Below, in pieces: positions 53,016 to 61,175 of a DNA stretch of 64,000 nucleotides. Numbering within the stretch: the first letter of the stretch is position 1; each line of letters starts with the position of its first letter. The notes under the pieces were generated by a model. That model did not search any database. It was not told where the DNA came from and saw only the letters and a list, made by a program, of their open reading frames with translations. The stretch comes from CATQGW01 sp965262235 (GTDB lineage Bacteria > Chloroflexota > Dehalococcoidia > Bin125), in contig OZ253504.1 in NCBI GenBank assembly GCA_965262235.1, forward strand, positions 434,001 to 498,000, in the 5' to 3' direction. A program made the position numbers and the translations under genes.

Positions 53016-53078
53016 CAGCGAATCGCGTGATATCCTGCCACGACGACACCGAGGACCACATGAGGGGGCGACGCACGA

Positions 53079-53288
53079 ATGCTGCTGGTGACGCGTAAGG
53101 ATCACGAGAGCCCCGAGGCGCTGCTACGGCGCTTCAACAAGATGGTCCAGCGCGACGGCGTGCTCCAGGAGTCGCGCCGCCGCCGCCGCTTCATCTCCAA
53201 CCGCGAGAAGCAGCGCCAAGCCGAACGCCGCGCCGCCCGCCGCCGCCGCCGAGCGCAGATCAAGACGAGGCGTCGGGTGCCGGTTTAG
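53079..53288 (+). CDS. rpsU: 30S ribosomal protein S21
   Basis: A 69-residue protein. The S21 core is ESPEALLRRFNKMVQRDGVL, followed by a Lys/Arg-rich tail (RRRRRFISNREKQRQAERRA, then ARRRRRAQIKTRR). The length fits the family. S21 sits near the 3' end of 16S rRNA and helps Shine-Dalgarno pairing. A GAGGGGG run lies about 15 bases before the ATG. It stands alone with repeats on both sides. Confidence 0.93.
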   Translation: MLLVTRKDHESPEALLRRFNKMVQRDGVLQESRRRRRFISNREKQRQAERRAARRRRRAQIKTRRRVPV

Positions 53289-53304
53289 GGACTTCGCAGA
53301 CACG

Positions 53305-53638
53305 CGAGCGGGGAAGCCCCCCTCTGTCACTCCGTGACATCTCCCCCCGCTTAACGCGGGGGGAGAGCGGATCCCCGCGTCGCGCGGGGCGAGATGCCGC
53401 AATTCCCCTCTCCCCCCGCGCGGCGCGGGGGGAGATGCCGCAGGCAGAGGGGGGCCTCCCTCCCTCCCCTCCCTCCCATCCCCGCCCCTCCTCCGCACGC
53501 AGCGGGGGAAGCCCCCCTCTGTCACTCCGTGACATCTCCCCCCGCGCGGCGCGGGGGGAGAGCGGATCTCGGACATCCCCCCGCGCGGCGCCGGGGAGAG
53601 AGGATCCACGCTGCGCGGGGAAGATGCCCGTGATCCCC
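53305..53638. repeat. Palindromic repeat blocks
   Basis: At least four modules, with CCCTCTGTCACTCCGTGACA, CTCCCCCCGCTTAACGCGGG, CCCGCGCGGCGCGGGGGGAG and GATGCCGCAGGCAGAGGGG. They interrupt each other; part (CCCCGCGTCGCGCGGGGCGA) is imperfect. The gap is over 330 bp and has no gene. Confidence 0.88.
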
Positions 53639-53639
53639 C

Positions 53640-53993
53640 CTACCCCTGCCCCTCCAGCGCCTCCACAATCGCATCCAGCACCGCATCAACCTCCGTGAAG
53701 ACCAGGTCATTGGTGAACCGCAGCGTGCGAAAGCCGCACTCGGCCAGGTAGGCGTCTCGGCGGCGATCCCGTTCGGCATCATCCAGGTGCTGGGATCCGT
53801 CCAGCTCAACGACCAGCGGCGGCTCCAGGCAGGCGAAGTCGGCGAAATAGGGGCCGATCGGGTGCTGTCGGCGGAAGCGGTAGCCGCTCAGCTCTCGTCG
53901 CCGAAGGTGTCGCCACAGTTCGGCCTCAGCCAAGGTCGGTTCGCGTCGGAACTCGCGAGCGCGAGACACGGAGTCAGGGGGGGTGCGGGCCAT
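53640..53993 (-). CDS. DUF559 (Vsr-like endonuclease) protein
   Basis: A 117-residue protein, started at MARTPPDSVSRAREFRREPT. The family pattern is LAEAELWRHLRRRELSGYRF, RQHPIGPYFADFACLEPPLV, VELDGSQHLDDAERDRRRDA and TLRFTNDLVFTEVDAVLDAI. The Asp and ExDG residues match the Vsr/restriction-like nuclease fold of DUF559. Such small proteins are often found near mobile or repeat DNA. The nuclease role is inferred. Repeats flank both sides and no partner gene is visible. Confidence 0.88.
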   Translation of the reverse strand: MARTPPDSVSRAREFRREPTLAEAELWRHLRRRELSGYRFRRQHPIGPYFADFACLEPPLVVELDGSQHLDDAERDRRRDAYLAECGFRTLRFTNDLVFTEVDAVLDAIVEALEGQG

Positions 53994-54009
53994 CGCGGGA
54001 GGGTAGCGG

Positions 54010-54525
54010 AGATCCCCTCTCCCCCCGCCCCAATTCCCCTCTCCCCCCGCGTCGCGCGGGGGGAGATGCCGCAGGCAGAGGGGGGCCTCCCTCCCTCCCC
54101 TGCTCCCATCCCCATCCGTCCTCAGCACGCAACGCCGAAGGCCCCCCTCTGTCGCTCCGCGACATCTCCCCCCGCAGAGCCGGGGGGAGAGGGGATCCGC
54201 GCTCCGCGGGGGGAGATGCCGCAATTCCCCTCTCCCCCCGCGCGGCGCGGGGGGAGATGCCGCAGGCAGAGGGGGGCCTCCCTCCCTCCCCTGCTCCCAT
54301 CCCCGTCCCTCCTCAGCACGCAACGCCGAAAGCCCCCCTCTGTCACTCCGTGACATCTCCCCCCGCGCGGCGCGGGGGGAGATGCCGCAGGCAGAGGGGG
54401 GCCTCCCTCCCTCCCATCCCATCCCCGTCCCCGTCCCTCATCAACACGCAACGCCGCAGGCCCCCCTCAGTCGCTGCGCGACAGCTCCCCCCCTCGGGGG
54501 GAGCGATTGGGATCAGCTCAACGGA
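54010..54525. repeat. Palindromic repeat blocks
   Basis: The densest cluster in the window, with about six modules: CTCCCCCCGCGTCGCGCGGG, GATGCCGCAGGCAGAGGGG, CCTCCCTCCCCTGCTCCCAT (twice), CCTCAGCACGCAACGCCGAA (twice, also at 49624) and GCGACAGCTCCCCCCCTCGG. More than 500 bp without a gene. Confidence 0.9.
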
Positions 54526-54531
54526 ATCCCC

Positions 54532-55530
54532 TCACCCCAACCCCCCCGCCGCCCCGAAGATCGCCTGCCCCGCATCCGGGACCAGCACTCGCAGCGCCGA
54601 CGGCTCGACCTCTACCACCCGCGCTTCCTGAGGGCCTACCTCGCCGTCGAGCTGCGACTCCAGCGTTGGGCCGCCCTCGATGATTAGGCGTTGGAAGCGG
54701 TGGTAGGAGACGCCGGGGGCGTTGGGGTGCAGGCCGCGGAGGGCTAGGGGGGTGGTGGCCAGGGCCTGGGCGGCGGGGCCGCGGAAGATTACGGCGTCGA
54801 GCTCGCCATCGACTGCGGAGGCGAGGTGGGTGAGCATCGCTACGCCGCCGTAGAGGCGGGTGTTGCCGAGGGTCATCATGCCTACGCGGGCGTCGAAGCC
54901 GGGGTGGTCGTCGAACGTCAGGCGCAGCGGGAGGCCGCGGTCGCCGAGTAGGACGAGGCCGCCGGCGATGCCGTAGGCCCACTTGCCGAAGACTCGCTTG
55001 GCGCGCTGGTTGACGCGGTCGACGGCGAGCGCATCGAGGCCGTAGCCGGCCATCAGCAGGAAGCGCCGCACGCCGGCCGGCGAGCTGACCCGGCCGGTGT
55101 CGATCCAGGTCGGCGGGCGGAGCAGCGCTTCGATCTGCTGTCGGACGGCCGCCATCGGCGTCGTCGCCACGGCTGCCTCGGTCGCCCAGACGTTGGTCGT
55201 GCCGAGCGGCACGCAGCCCAGCGGCAGCGGCGAGCCGGGCGTCAGGCCCTGCAGGATGGCGTGCAGCGCGCCGTCGCCGCCGCAGCCGAAGACGGCGGCC
55301 GCGCCGGCCTGCTCGGCGATCTGCGCGACCTGCTCGGCCTCCGCCGCGCTGCGCGTCTCGACGACGTGCGGCGCGAATCCCCAGGGCCGGCAGGCCTCCA
55401 TGAACACATCGGCGAGCAGCGTCGCGGGCAGGGCGCGTCGCGCGCGCGGGTTGACCACGAACACCAGCGCCCCCGCCGCAATCGGCGCGTCGGCCGCGTG
55501 GAGCGTCGCATGAGCCGGATGCGCAGGCAT
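54532..55530 (-). CDS. Diacylglycerol kinase-family lipid kinase
   Basis: A 332-residue protein. The catalytic domain holds VFVVNPRARRALP, then VFGCGGDGALHAILQGL (GGDG motif), then LGCVPLGTTNVWATEAAV (substrate loop, PLGTxN). The C-terminal half (FDARVGMMTLGNTRLYGGVA, DGELDAVIFRGPAAQALA) is the second sandwich domain of DAGK/YegS-type kinases. It phosphorylates diacylglycerol, sphingosine-like or related lipids at the membrane. It may recycle lipid for phosphatidic acid in this organism. Confidence 0.9.
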   Translation of the reverse strand: MPAHPAHATLHAADAPIAAGALVFVVNPRARRALPATLLADVFMEACRPWGFAPHVVETRSAAEAEQVAQIAEQAGAAAVFGCGGDGALHAILQGLTPGSPLPLGCVPLGTTNVWATEAAVATTPMAAVRQQIEALLRPPTWIDTGRVSSPAGVRRFLLMAGYGLDALAVDRVNQRAKRVFGKWAYGIAGGLVLLGDRGLPLRLTFDDHPGFDARVGMMTLGNTRLYGGVAMLTHLASAVDGELDAVIFRGPAAQALATTPLALRGLHPNAPGVSYHRFQRLIIEGGPTLESQLDGEVGPQEARVVEVEPSALRVLVPDAGQAIFGAAGGLG

Positions 55531-55574
55531 GGGCAGATCATACGCGCGGTGTAAGCTGCGGCCTGCGAGCTCTG

Positions 55575-55632
55575 GATCCGCTCTCCCCCCGCTTCGCGGG
55601 GGGAGATGTCACGGAGTGACAGAGGGGGGCTC
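55575..55632. repeat. Palindromic repeat module
   Basis: CTCTCCCCCCGCTTCGCGGGG followed (after overlap) by GATGTCACGGAGTGACAGAG. A single copy of the family, just upstream of the VOC gene. Confidence 0.85.
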
Positions 55633-55667
55633 CCTTCGTTCACGACTTGCGAGTTGGAGGCGGCGAA

Positions 55668-56111
55668 ATGGCGCTCGGCTGGAAGCGGCTCGACCACGTC
55701 GCGATCGCGACCGAGGACACGCACGCCGCGGCGAAGTTCTGGGGGCTGCTGCTCGGCGCCGAGCTCGACCACTGGACGATCTCGCCCAAGGAGGGCTACC
55801 GCGTCGCCCAGCTGCATCTGCCCAGGAAGCAGGCCGGGATCGAGCTGATCGGTCCCTACGACGAGCATTCGTTCATCCAGAAGTTCCTGAACGAGCGCGG
55901 CCCCGGGTTCCACCACATCACGATTGAGGTCGAGGACGTCGACCAGGCGGTTGCTCATCTGCGCGACGAGATGGGCATCACGCCGCTCAGCGAGCCGTTC
56001 GACGACTACGAGTGGCGGCAGTTCTTCGTCCACCCGCGCGACACGGGCGGGGTGCTGCTGCAGTTCTACGAGTGGCTGCCGGGCCGCCGCCCGGCCGACT
56101 GGCCCGAGTAG
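55668..56111 (+). CDS. VOC-family protein, methylmalonyl-CoA epimerase-like
   Basis: A 147-residue protein started at MALGWKRLDHVAIATEDTHA, with TTGGAGG as ribosome-binding site. The core is KFWGLLLGAELDHWT, RVAQLHLPRKQAGIELIGPY, then GPGFHHITIEVEDVDQAVAH and VHPRDTGGVLLQFYEW. Metal ligands (HVAI, Glu in the ELI strand, HHIT, QFYE) fit glyoxalase-fold epimerases. Methylmalonyl-CoA epimerase converts the S to the R isomer. The match is good but other VOC functions are possible. The next gene starts 9 bp downstream. Confidence 0.83.
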   Translation: MALGWKRLDHVAIATEDTHAAAKFWGLLLGAELDHWTISPKEGYRVAQLHLPRKQAGIELIGPYDEHSFIQKFLNERGPGFHHITIEVEDVDQAVAHLRDEMGITPLSEPFDDYEWRQFFVHPRDTGGVLLQFYEWLPGRRPADWPE

Positions 56112-56119
56112 GTGATGCG

Positions 56120-56638
56120 ATGACGACGGCGCTGCCGCGCTTCGAGCAGGGCGAGTTCGTGCCCTCGCGCGAGGTGCCGTTCTCGAGCGACCTCGACCGC
56201 CTAATCCACGAAATCCGCGCCGGCGAGGCGCCCAACATCGGCCGGTTCTGCGGCTACTGCTGCGCGCCGCTGGGCAATCGCTCCGACTGCGAAGTCTGCG
56301 GCGAACACACCTCCAGCACGGCGCCGCTGGACAAGATCGACCGCGAGCTGGCGCAGATTTACGTCGCCAAGCGCAAGCGCGAGGCGCTGTTCGTGCACAG
56401 CGGCGCCTGGCTGGGCATCCTGCTGGCGACAGGCGTCTCAATCGGCCTGATCATGGTGCTGCCGAGCTGGACCAAGGCGTTCGCAATCCTGACGCTGGTC
56501 CTGGGCGGCTACTTCGCCGGCGTCTTCTTCGGCAACGTGCTAGCCCAGATGCCGGCGTATCGCAGCGGCCTCAAGCTGTTCGCCGCGCGGTGGGGGGAGT
56601 ACGTCGCTGGGCGGGGCGAGTCAGCCCGCTCCGGCTGA
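56120..56638 (+). CDS. Zinc-ribbon membrane protein of unknown function
   Basis: A 172-residue protein. A CGYCCAPLGNRSDCEVCGEH zinc ribbon is at residues 46-65. Two hydrophobic helices follow at about 96-115 and 120-145 (WLGILLATGVSIGLIMVLP, FAILTLVLGGYFAGVFFGNV). The Cys4 ribbon faces the cytoplasm. It has no recognised family. Its ATG is 9 bp after the epimerase stop, so they share a message. Confidence 0.75.
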   Translation: MTTALPRFEQGEFVPSREVPFSSDLDRLIHEIRAGEAPNIGRFCGYCCAPLGNRSDCEVCGEHTSSTAPLDKIDRELAQIYVAKRKREALFVHSGAWLGILLATGVSIGLIMVLPSWTKAFAILTLVLGGYFAGVFFGNVLAQMPAYRSGLKLFAARWGEYVAGRGESARSG

Positions 56639-56647
56639 GCGCGGCGG

Positions 56648-56840
56648 AGGCCCCCCTCTGTCCCTCCGGGACATCTCCCCCCGCTTCGCGGGGGGAGAGC
56701 AGATCGCCGCTCCGCGGGGGTGACCAGATCACCGCTTCGCGGGGGTGACCAGATCACCGCTTCGCGGGGGGGAGATATCCGAATTCCCCTCTCCCCCCGC
56801 GTCGCGCGGGGGGAGATGCCGCAGGCAGAGGGGGGCTCCC
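56648..56840. repeat. Palindromic repeat blocks
   Basis: CCCCTCTGTCCCTCCGGGAC, CTCCCCCCGCTTCGCGGGGG and three short tandem GTGACCAGATCACCGCTTCG-like units (period 29), ending in CTCCCCCCGCGTCGCGCGGG. No gene. Confidence 0.88.
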
Positions 56841-56863
56841 GCGCGTCACTCCGACTGACCGCA

Positions 56864-57133
56864 TCACCTGTCGACGAAGACGACGATGATCGCCACAGCC
56901 ACCCCGACAACAGCCACAACGAACCCCGACTGCGCGAGCATCAGCTTGACCATCCTGGCCTCGTGCTCGGCAAACAGGCGATGGACCCGGTCGAGCATCC
57001 GGTCCACATCCGTCTGCTTCGCCAGCCCCTTAGCGCCATCCTCCAGCACGTCGCTCAGGTCCCGTCCTGCTTGCTCGGGAAGGCCGGCATTGGTGAAGGC
57101 GTCGAAGATTTTGAGTCGGTCGAACACTGACAT
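56864..57133 (-). CDS. DUF1640-like short coiled-coil protein
   Basis: An 89-residue protein, started at MSVFDRLKIFDAFTNAGLPE. Head: LKIFDAFTNAGLPEQAGRDL, neck: SDVLEDGAKGLAKQTDVDRM and LDRVHRLFAEHEARMVKLML. Anchor: FVVAVVGVAVAIIVVFVDR. It matches the LAKQTDVD, hinge and tail plan of DUF1640. It is far from the main arrays but has the same promoter spacing. Confidence 0.85.
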   Translation of the reverse strand: MSVFDRLKIFDAFTNAGLPEQAGRDLSDVLEDGAKGLAKQTDVDRMLDRVHRLFAEHEARMVKLMLAQSGFVVAVVGVAVAIIVVFVDR

Positions 57134-57139
57134 GCCGGC

Positions 57140-57145
57140 ATGATA
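57140..57145 (-). promoter_or_regulatory. Leaderless -10 box
   Basis: On the minus strand TATCAT ends six bases before the ATG of the gene ending at 56864. No -35 with the TTG consensus is seen at the expected distance. Confidence 0.6.
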
Positions 57146-57153
57146 CATGAACT

Positions 57154-57336
57154 TCAGATGGGCCGCGACCAGTGCTCTTCCAGCTCGTCGATGCCGTCGT
57201 GGGATGTCAGCACGAGCACCGCGTCGCCCTCGAGGCGCAGCAGGACGTCGGGCGCGCCGGTCGCGAGCGAGATCGCGCGGCGGCTCACGACGGAAGGCGG
57301 TCGAAGTCGCCAGCGTGCGCCAGACGGCCTGCGCAC
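57154..57336 (-). CDS. Possible small coupled ORF after VWA gene
   Basis: A 60-codon frame with a GTG start 3 bp after the VWA stop. The C-terminal part APDVLLRLEGDAVLVLTSHD, then GIDELEEHWSRPI looks like protein; the basic N-terminal part does not. It could be a short protein coupled to the VWA gene, or the tail of a lost gene. Nothing is recognised. Confidence 0.35.
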   Translation of the reverse strand: MRRPSGARWRLRPPSVVSRRAISLATGAPDVLLRLEGDAVLVLTSHDGIDELEEHWSRPI

Positions 57337-57339
57337 CGG

Positions 57340-59529
57340 TCAGACGTGCGTGAGCGATTTGCGTCGGTGCGTCACGAAGTCGACCAGCAGATACTCGCCC
57401 AGCTCGTCGGGCGTGGTGTAGAACACGCGCCCCTGGTTGATTCGCGCGACCTGGGCGACGAACTCCTTGAGGTAGTAGGAGCGGTCGAGCATGAAGATGT
57501 TGATCACGATGTCTTTCTTCGTGCAGTGCCGGACTTCCTTGAGCGTCTCGCGGATCGTGACCGGGCTGGGCGGGTAGGCGAAGTAGGAGCGGCCGCGCTC
57601 GAGGTGCGCCGTGGGCTCGCCATCGGTGATCATGATGATCTGGCGCGTGCCGACCTTGTGCCTGCCGAGCAGCTGCTGTGCGATCAGCAGCGCGTGGTGC
57701 ATGTTGGTGCCGAGCACGGTCTCGTCCCAGCGCACGTAGGGCAGCTCCGGCGCCTTCAGCTCGCGCGCGTAGGCGCTGAAGCCGACCAGATAGAGGCTGT
57801 CGCGTGGGTACTGCATGCTGATCAGGTTGTTCAGCGCCATCGCGACCTTCTTGGCCGCCTGGAAGGAGCCGCGCAACGCCATCGACCATGAGAGGTCGAG
57901 CATCACCACGGTCGCGGTCTGGGTGAGCGTCTCGGCGCGGTAGACCTCGAAGTCGTCGGGCTCCAACTGCACCGGGACCTGCGGGCCGGTGCGGCGGATC
58001 GCGTTGCTGATCGTCTCTTTGAGATGCAGGTGGAAGGGGTCGCCGAACTCGTAGAGCTTCGTGTCGTCGGCGCGGTCGCCGTAGCGGCCGGTCTCGGGCA
58101 CGTTGTGCTTGCCGAAGGACTGACGCTTGAGGTTGGCGTAGATCTCGGCCAGCGCCTTTTCGCCGATCTTGCGCGTGCCGCGCGGAGTCAGCTCCCAGGC
58201 GTTGCCGTTCTTGCGGATGTAGCCGGCCTCTTCGAGCAGCTCGAGCAGCGACTTGAGCTGCTCGAGGATGTCTCGCGCCTCGTCGCCCAAGAGCTCCTCG
58301 AGCCGATCGGGGTCGATGTTGTTGAGGTCGCCGCCGTACTGCACCTGCTCGAGCGAACGCTCCATCTGGTCGAGCTGCTGCATGTACTCCATCAGGTTCA
58401 TGCCGCTCTCGAGGTTGAGGTCCTCGTCGCCGCGGAAGGGGTACTGATTGCGCATATCGCGCATCGGGAAGTTGGCTTCGAGATTCTGCGCGAGGCGCGA
58501 CAGTTCGCCGTCCATGCCCATCTCGCTCATGCGCTGCTGCATCAGCTGGTTGAGCTGCTGGCGCATGTCGGCGGGCAGCGAATCGACCATGTTCTGCATC
58601 TGCGCAGCCTGCTGCTGCATCTGCTCGATCAGCTCGTCGAGCGACTGCGGCGGGTTATCGCCGAACATGTCGCCGTATTTCTCCATGAAGCCGTCGAAGT
58701 CGGGCTGCTCGCCGCGACTGCGCTGCTCCAGCATCTCGTTGAGGTCTTGCATCATCTGCCGCGTGCGGTCCATGTCCTGTTCAGACATGTCCTGCAGCAT
58801 CTGCGAGAGGTCGTTGAAGAAGGTGTTCATCATCGCCTGCTTCAACTGTTCGAGTAGCTGTTCGTAGCGCTCCTGCGCTTCGCTGTTCTCGAACTCATAC
58901 TCACGCAGGCCGGAGACCTGCCCGGGCGCATCCTCGGGCAGCGACTCGAGCTGATCGGTCTTGCGCTCCAGGCGCTGGCGCAGCGCCTCGGTCAGGCGCT
59001 CTTTCTCGTCGTCGGTCAGGCCGCCCGATTCTTGCTGGGCGCCACCCTGCTGCATCTGCTGCTGCTGGCCCGCTTGAGGCGCACCCTGCTCGCCAGCCGG
59101 TTGCTCGCCTGTCTGCTGCTGGCCTGTTTGTTGCTCGCCTGTCTGCTCGCCGGCCGGCTGCTCACCCTCGGCGGGCTCCGGTGGCTGCGGGCGCGGGCCG
59201 ACCTCGTCGAGGCGTTCGTCGAGCGTGCCGCGCTCCAGATCGAGAATCTCGTCCAACTGACGCTGGATGTCGTCGAAGACCGAGGTGAGATCGAAGCGGT
59301 CGAGCGCCTCGCGGCGCTGCTGACGCAGGCGCTGCAGCAGGTCGCGCAGCCCGTCCGATCGGTCGCCGTCGGGCGAACGCACACCGCGCTGCATCATGCT
59401 GCGCAGCGCCTGTTGCAGGTCACCGAAGTTGAGCAGGTCGTCGGAGAGACTCTTCAGGATGTCGTCGGCGTCGAGTTCGACGATGTCCTGCGTGCCGTCC
59501 CACTGGCGGTAGCGGAACCGATTGGGCAT
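57340..59529 (-). CDS. VWA-domain protein with Gln-rich linker, MoxR partner
   Basis: A 729-residue protein. A helical N-terminal part (1-110) is followed by a Gln/Gly/Glu-rich low-complexity linker (GEQQTGQQQTGEQ, residues 120-165) and then long Met/Gln-rich helices. The C-terminal von Willebrand factor A domain (about 535-729) has the MIDAS motif DLSWSMALRG, with the Thr in VLGTNMHHALLIA and the Asp in IIMITDGEPTAHLE. VWA proteins paired with MoxR AAA ATPases act as metal-dependent substrate adaptors or chelatase-like machines. The ATPase is encoded directly upstream, 49 bp away. The client is unknown. Confidence 0.92.
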   Translation of the reverse strand: MPNRFRYRQWDGTQDIVELDADDILKSLSDDLLNFGDLQQALRSMMQRGVRSPDGDRSDGLRDLLQRLRQQRREALDRFDLTSVFDDIQRQLDEILDLERGTLDERLDEVGPRPQPPEPAEGEQPAGEQTGEQQTGQQQTGEQPAGEQGAPQAGQQQQMQQGGAQQESGGLTDDEKERLTEALRQRLERKTDQLESLPEDAPGQVSGLREYEFENSEAQERYEQLLEQLKQAMMNTFFNDLSQMLQDMSEQDMDRTRQMMQDLNEMLEQRSRGEQPDFDGFMEKYGDMFGDNPPQSLDELIEQMQQQAAQMQNMVDSLPADMRQQLNQLMQQRMSEMGMDGELSRLAQNLEANFPMRDMRNQYPFRGDEDLNLESGMNLMEYMQQLDQMERSLEQVQYGGDLNNIDPDRLEELLGDEARDILEQLKSLLELLEEAGYIRKNGNAWELTPRGTRKIGEKALAEIYANLKRQSFGKHNVPETGRYGDRADDTKLYEFGDPFHLHLKETISNAIRRTGPQVPVQLEPDDFEVYRAETLTQTATVVMLDLSWSMALRGSFQAAKKVAMALNNLISMQYPRDSLYLVGFSAYARELKAPELPYVRWDETVLGTNMHHALLIAQQLLGRHKVGTRQIIMITDGEPTAHLERGRSYFAYPPSPVTIRETLKEVRHCTKKDIVINIFMLDRSYYLKEFVAQVARINQGRVFYTTPDELGEYLLVDFVTHRRKSLTHV

Positions 59530-59578
59530 GGCAGATGCCTCCCGTCGGCGCTCCCCTTGGAACGCGCTGGATCTGGAA

Positions 59579-61000
59579 TCAGGCGCGGTAGAACGCGCCG
59601 CGCCCGATCGTGTCCTTGTTGAGCCGCTTGTTCAGGTGCAGGCCTTCGAGCAGGAACTCGACGCCGGCGGCCAGACTGGCGGTGTCTTCGCCGATGTTGA
59701 GCGGCTGCAGCGCGGCCTGCGCGCCTTCGATCCGCTGCACGATCGTCGCGTAGTCAGTGGTCGCGAGCTGCTCGCCGACCTCAACCGCGAGACCGGTCTT
59801 GAACTGCTCGACCACGTAGTCGAGCTCGGCGACGTTGAAGTAGCGGGCGAAGACGACGGCGATCGCCGCGTGGATCAGCTTCTCCACGATCATTTCGTCG
59901 GCGCCGTCGTCGACCGACTCCAGCTCGAGCTTGCCGAGCAGCGCCGGACCGAGGTGGTACAGGTCGCAGATGCGCGGCACGATGTGGCTCTCGTCGGACG
60001 CGATCGCACGGCGCAGCGCATTGGCGATCAGCGTCTCGTAGGACGCGATCGTGGCCCGCACCGAGACGCCCGAGCGTTGGCTGACATCGGGGCTGCGGCG
60101 CGCGAAGCGCGTCACCTCAGCCACGATCTCCTCCATGTAGCGCGGGCAGGTGACCGTGCGCCCGGCGGCGCCGATCGGCCGCGACTCCTGCAGCGCGATC
60201 GAAATCTCGGTCTCCAGCTCCTCGGGGTAGTGGGTGCGAATCTGCGCGCCGTAGCGGTCCTTGAGCGGCGTGATGATCCGCCCGCGGTTGGTGTAATCCT
60301 CCGGGTTCGCCGAGGCCACGACCAGCACATCGAGCGGCAGCCGCACGCGGAAGCCGCGAATCTGGACGTCGCGCTCCTCCATGATGTTCAACAGGCCCAC
60401 CTGGATGCGCTCGGCAAGGTCGGGCAGCTCGTTGATGCAGAAGATGCCGCGGTTCGTGCGCGGCACGAGGCCGAAGTGAATCGTGAGTTCGTCCGAGAGG
60501 TAGCGCCCCTCGGCGATCTTGATCGGGTCAATCTCGCCGATCAGGTCGGCGATCGTGATATCGGGCGTGGCCAGCTTCTCGGCGTAGCGCTGGTCGCGGT
60601 CGATCCAGCGAACCGCGGCATCGTCGCCGAATTCGGCGATCTTGGCGCGGCCCTCGACGCTGATCGGGGCGAGCGGGTCCTCGAAGATCTCAACGTCATC
60701 GAGCACCGGGATCTGCTCGTCGAGCAGGCCCACGAGCTGGCGAATCATCCGGCTCTTGGCCTGGCCGCGCTCGCCCAGAAAGATCACGTCCTGCCCGGCC
60801 AACAGCGCGTTTTGCAGCGCGGGCTCGACCGTGTCCTCGTAGCCCATGATCCCGGGGAACATCGGCTCGCCGGTGCCGAGCCGCTCGATCAGGTTGTCGC
60901 GAATCTCGTCGCGGACGGATTTCGTCTGATACCCGGATTCCCGAAGCTGACCCACCGTTGCGGGCAGTGATGCGGTCAATGATGCAGGCGAAGCTGTCAC
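59579..61000 (-). CDS. MoxR/Mg-chelatase-like AAA+ ATPase
   Basis: A 473-residue AAA+ protein with a GTG start. Walker A is FLGERGQAKSRMIRQLVG (residues 74-91), and Walker B is RGIFCINELPDLAERIQVGL. VLVVASANPEDYTNRGRIIT is the sensor-1/ATP-helix region, and YPEELETEISIALQESRPI the lid. The insert after Walker A (DDVEIFEDPLAPISVEGRAK) resembles the ChlI/BchI group. It works with the VWA protein encoded after it. A magnesium-chelatase proper is unlikely because no ChlD/ChlH genes are here. Confidence 0.9.
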   Translation of the reverse strand: MTASPASLTASLPATVGQLRESGYQTKSVRDEIRDNLIERLGTGEPMFPGIMGYEDTVEPALQNALLAGQDVIFLGERGQAKSRMIRQLVGLLDEQIPVLDDVEIFEDPLAPISVEGRAKIAEFGDDAAVRWIDRDQRYAEKLATPDITIADLIGEIDPIKIAEGRYLSDELTIHFGLVPRTNRGIFCINELPDLAERIQVGLLNIMEERDVQIRGFRVRLPLDVLVVASANPEDYTNRGRIITPLKDRYGAQIRTHYPEELETEISIALQESRPIGAAGRTVTCPRYMEEIVAEVTRFARRSPDVSQRSGVSVRATIASYETLIANALRRAIASDESHIVPRICDLYHLGPALLGKLELESVDDGADEMIVEKLIHAAIAVVFARYFNVAELDYVVEQFKTGLAVEVGEQLATTDYATIVQRIEGAQAALQPLNIGEDTASLAAGVEFLLEGLHLNKRLNKDTIGRGAFYRA

Positions 61001-61175
61001 GCGGTCCCCCTCTCGGCGATCGGGCGGCGGTTCGCCACCGAATTACTGCGCCTCGCCCGGTCGCAGCGGGGATGCGTAGGCGTCGCGTGGCTCGCCAGAT
61101 GATAGCGGGTCGCCCTGCTCGGTTACGCGCGCTCGTCTGCCGTCGGCAGCCGACCATGGCCCACCGCGAAGACGC

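Noticed and set aside
58024..58857. Leu/Val-rich plus-strand ORF opposite the VWA gene
   Set aside because: Low-complexity mirror of the Gln/Met-rich helices of the VWA protein.
59579..61000. Magnesium chelatase subunit ChlI
   Set aside because: Similar fold, but no ChlD/ChlH or chlorophyll genes nearby; the partner is a generic VWA protein.
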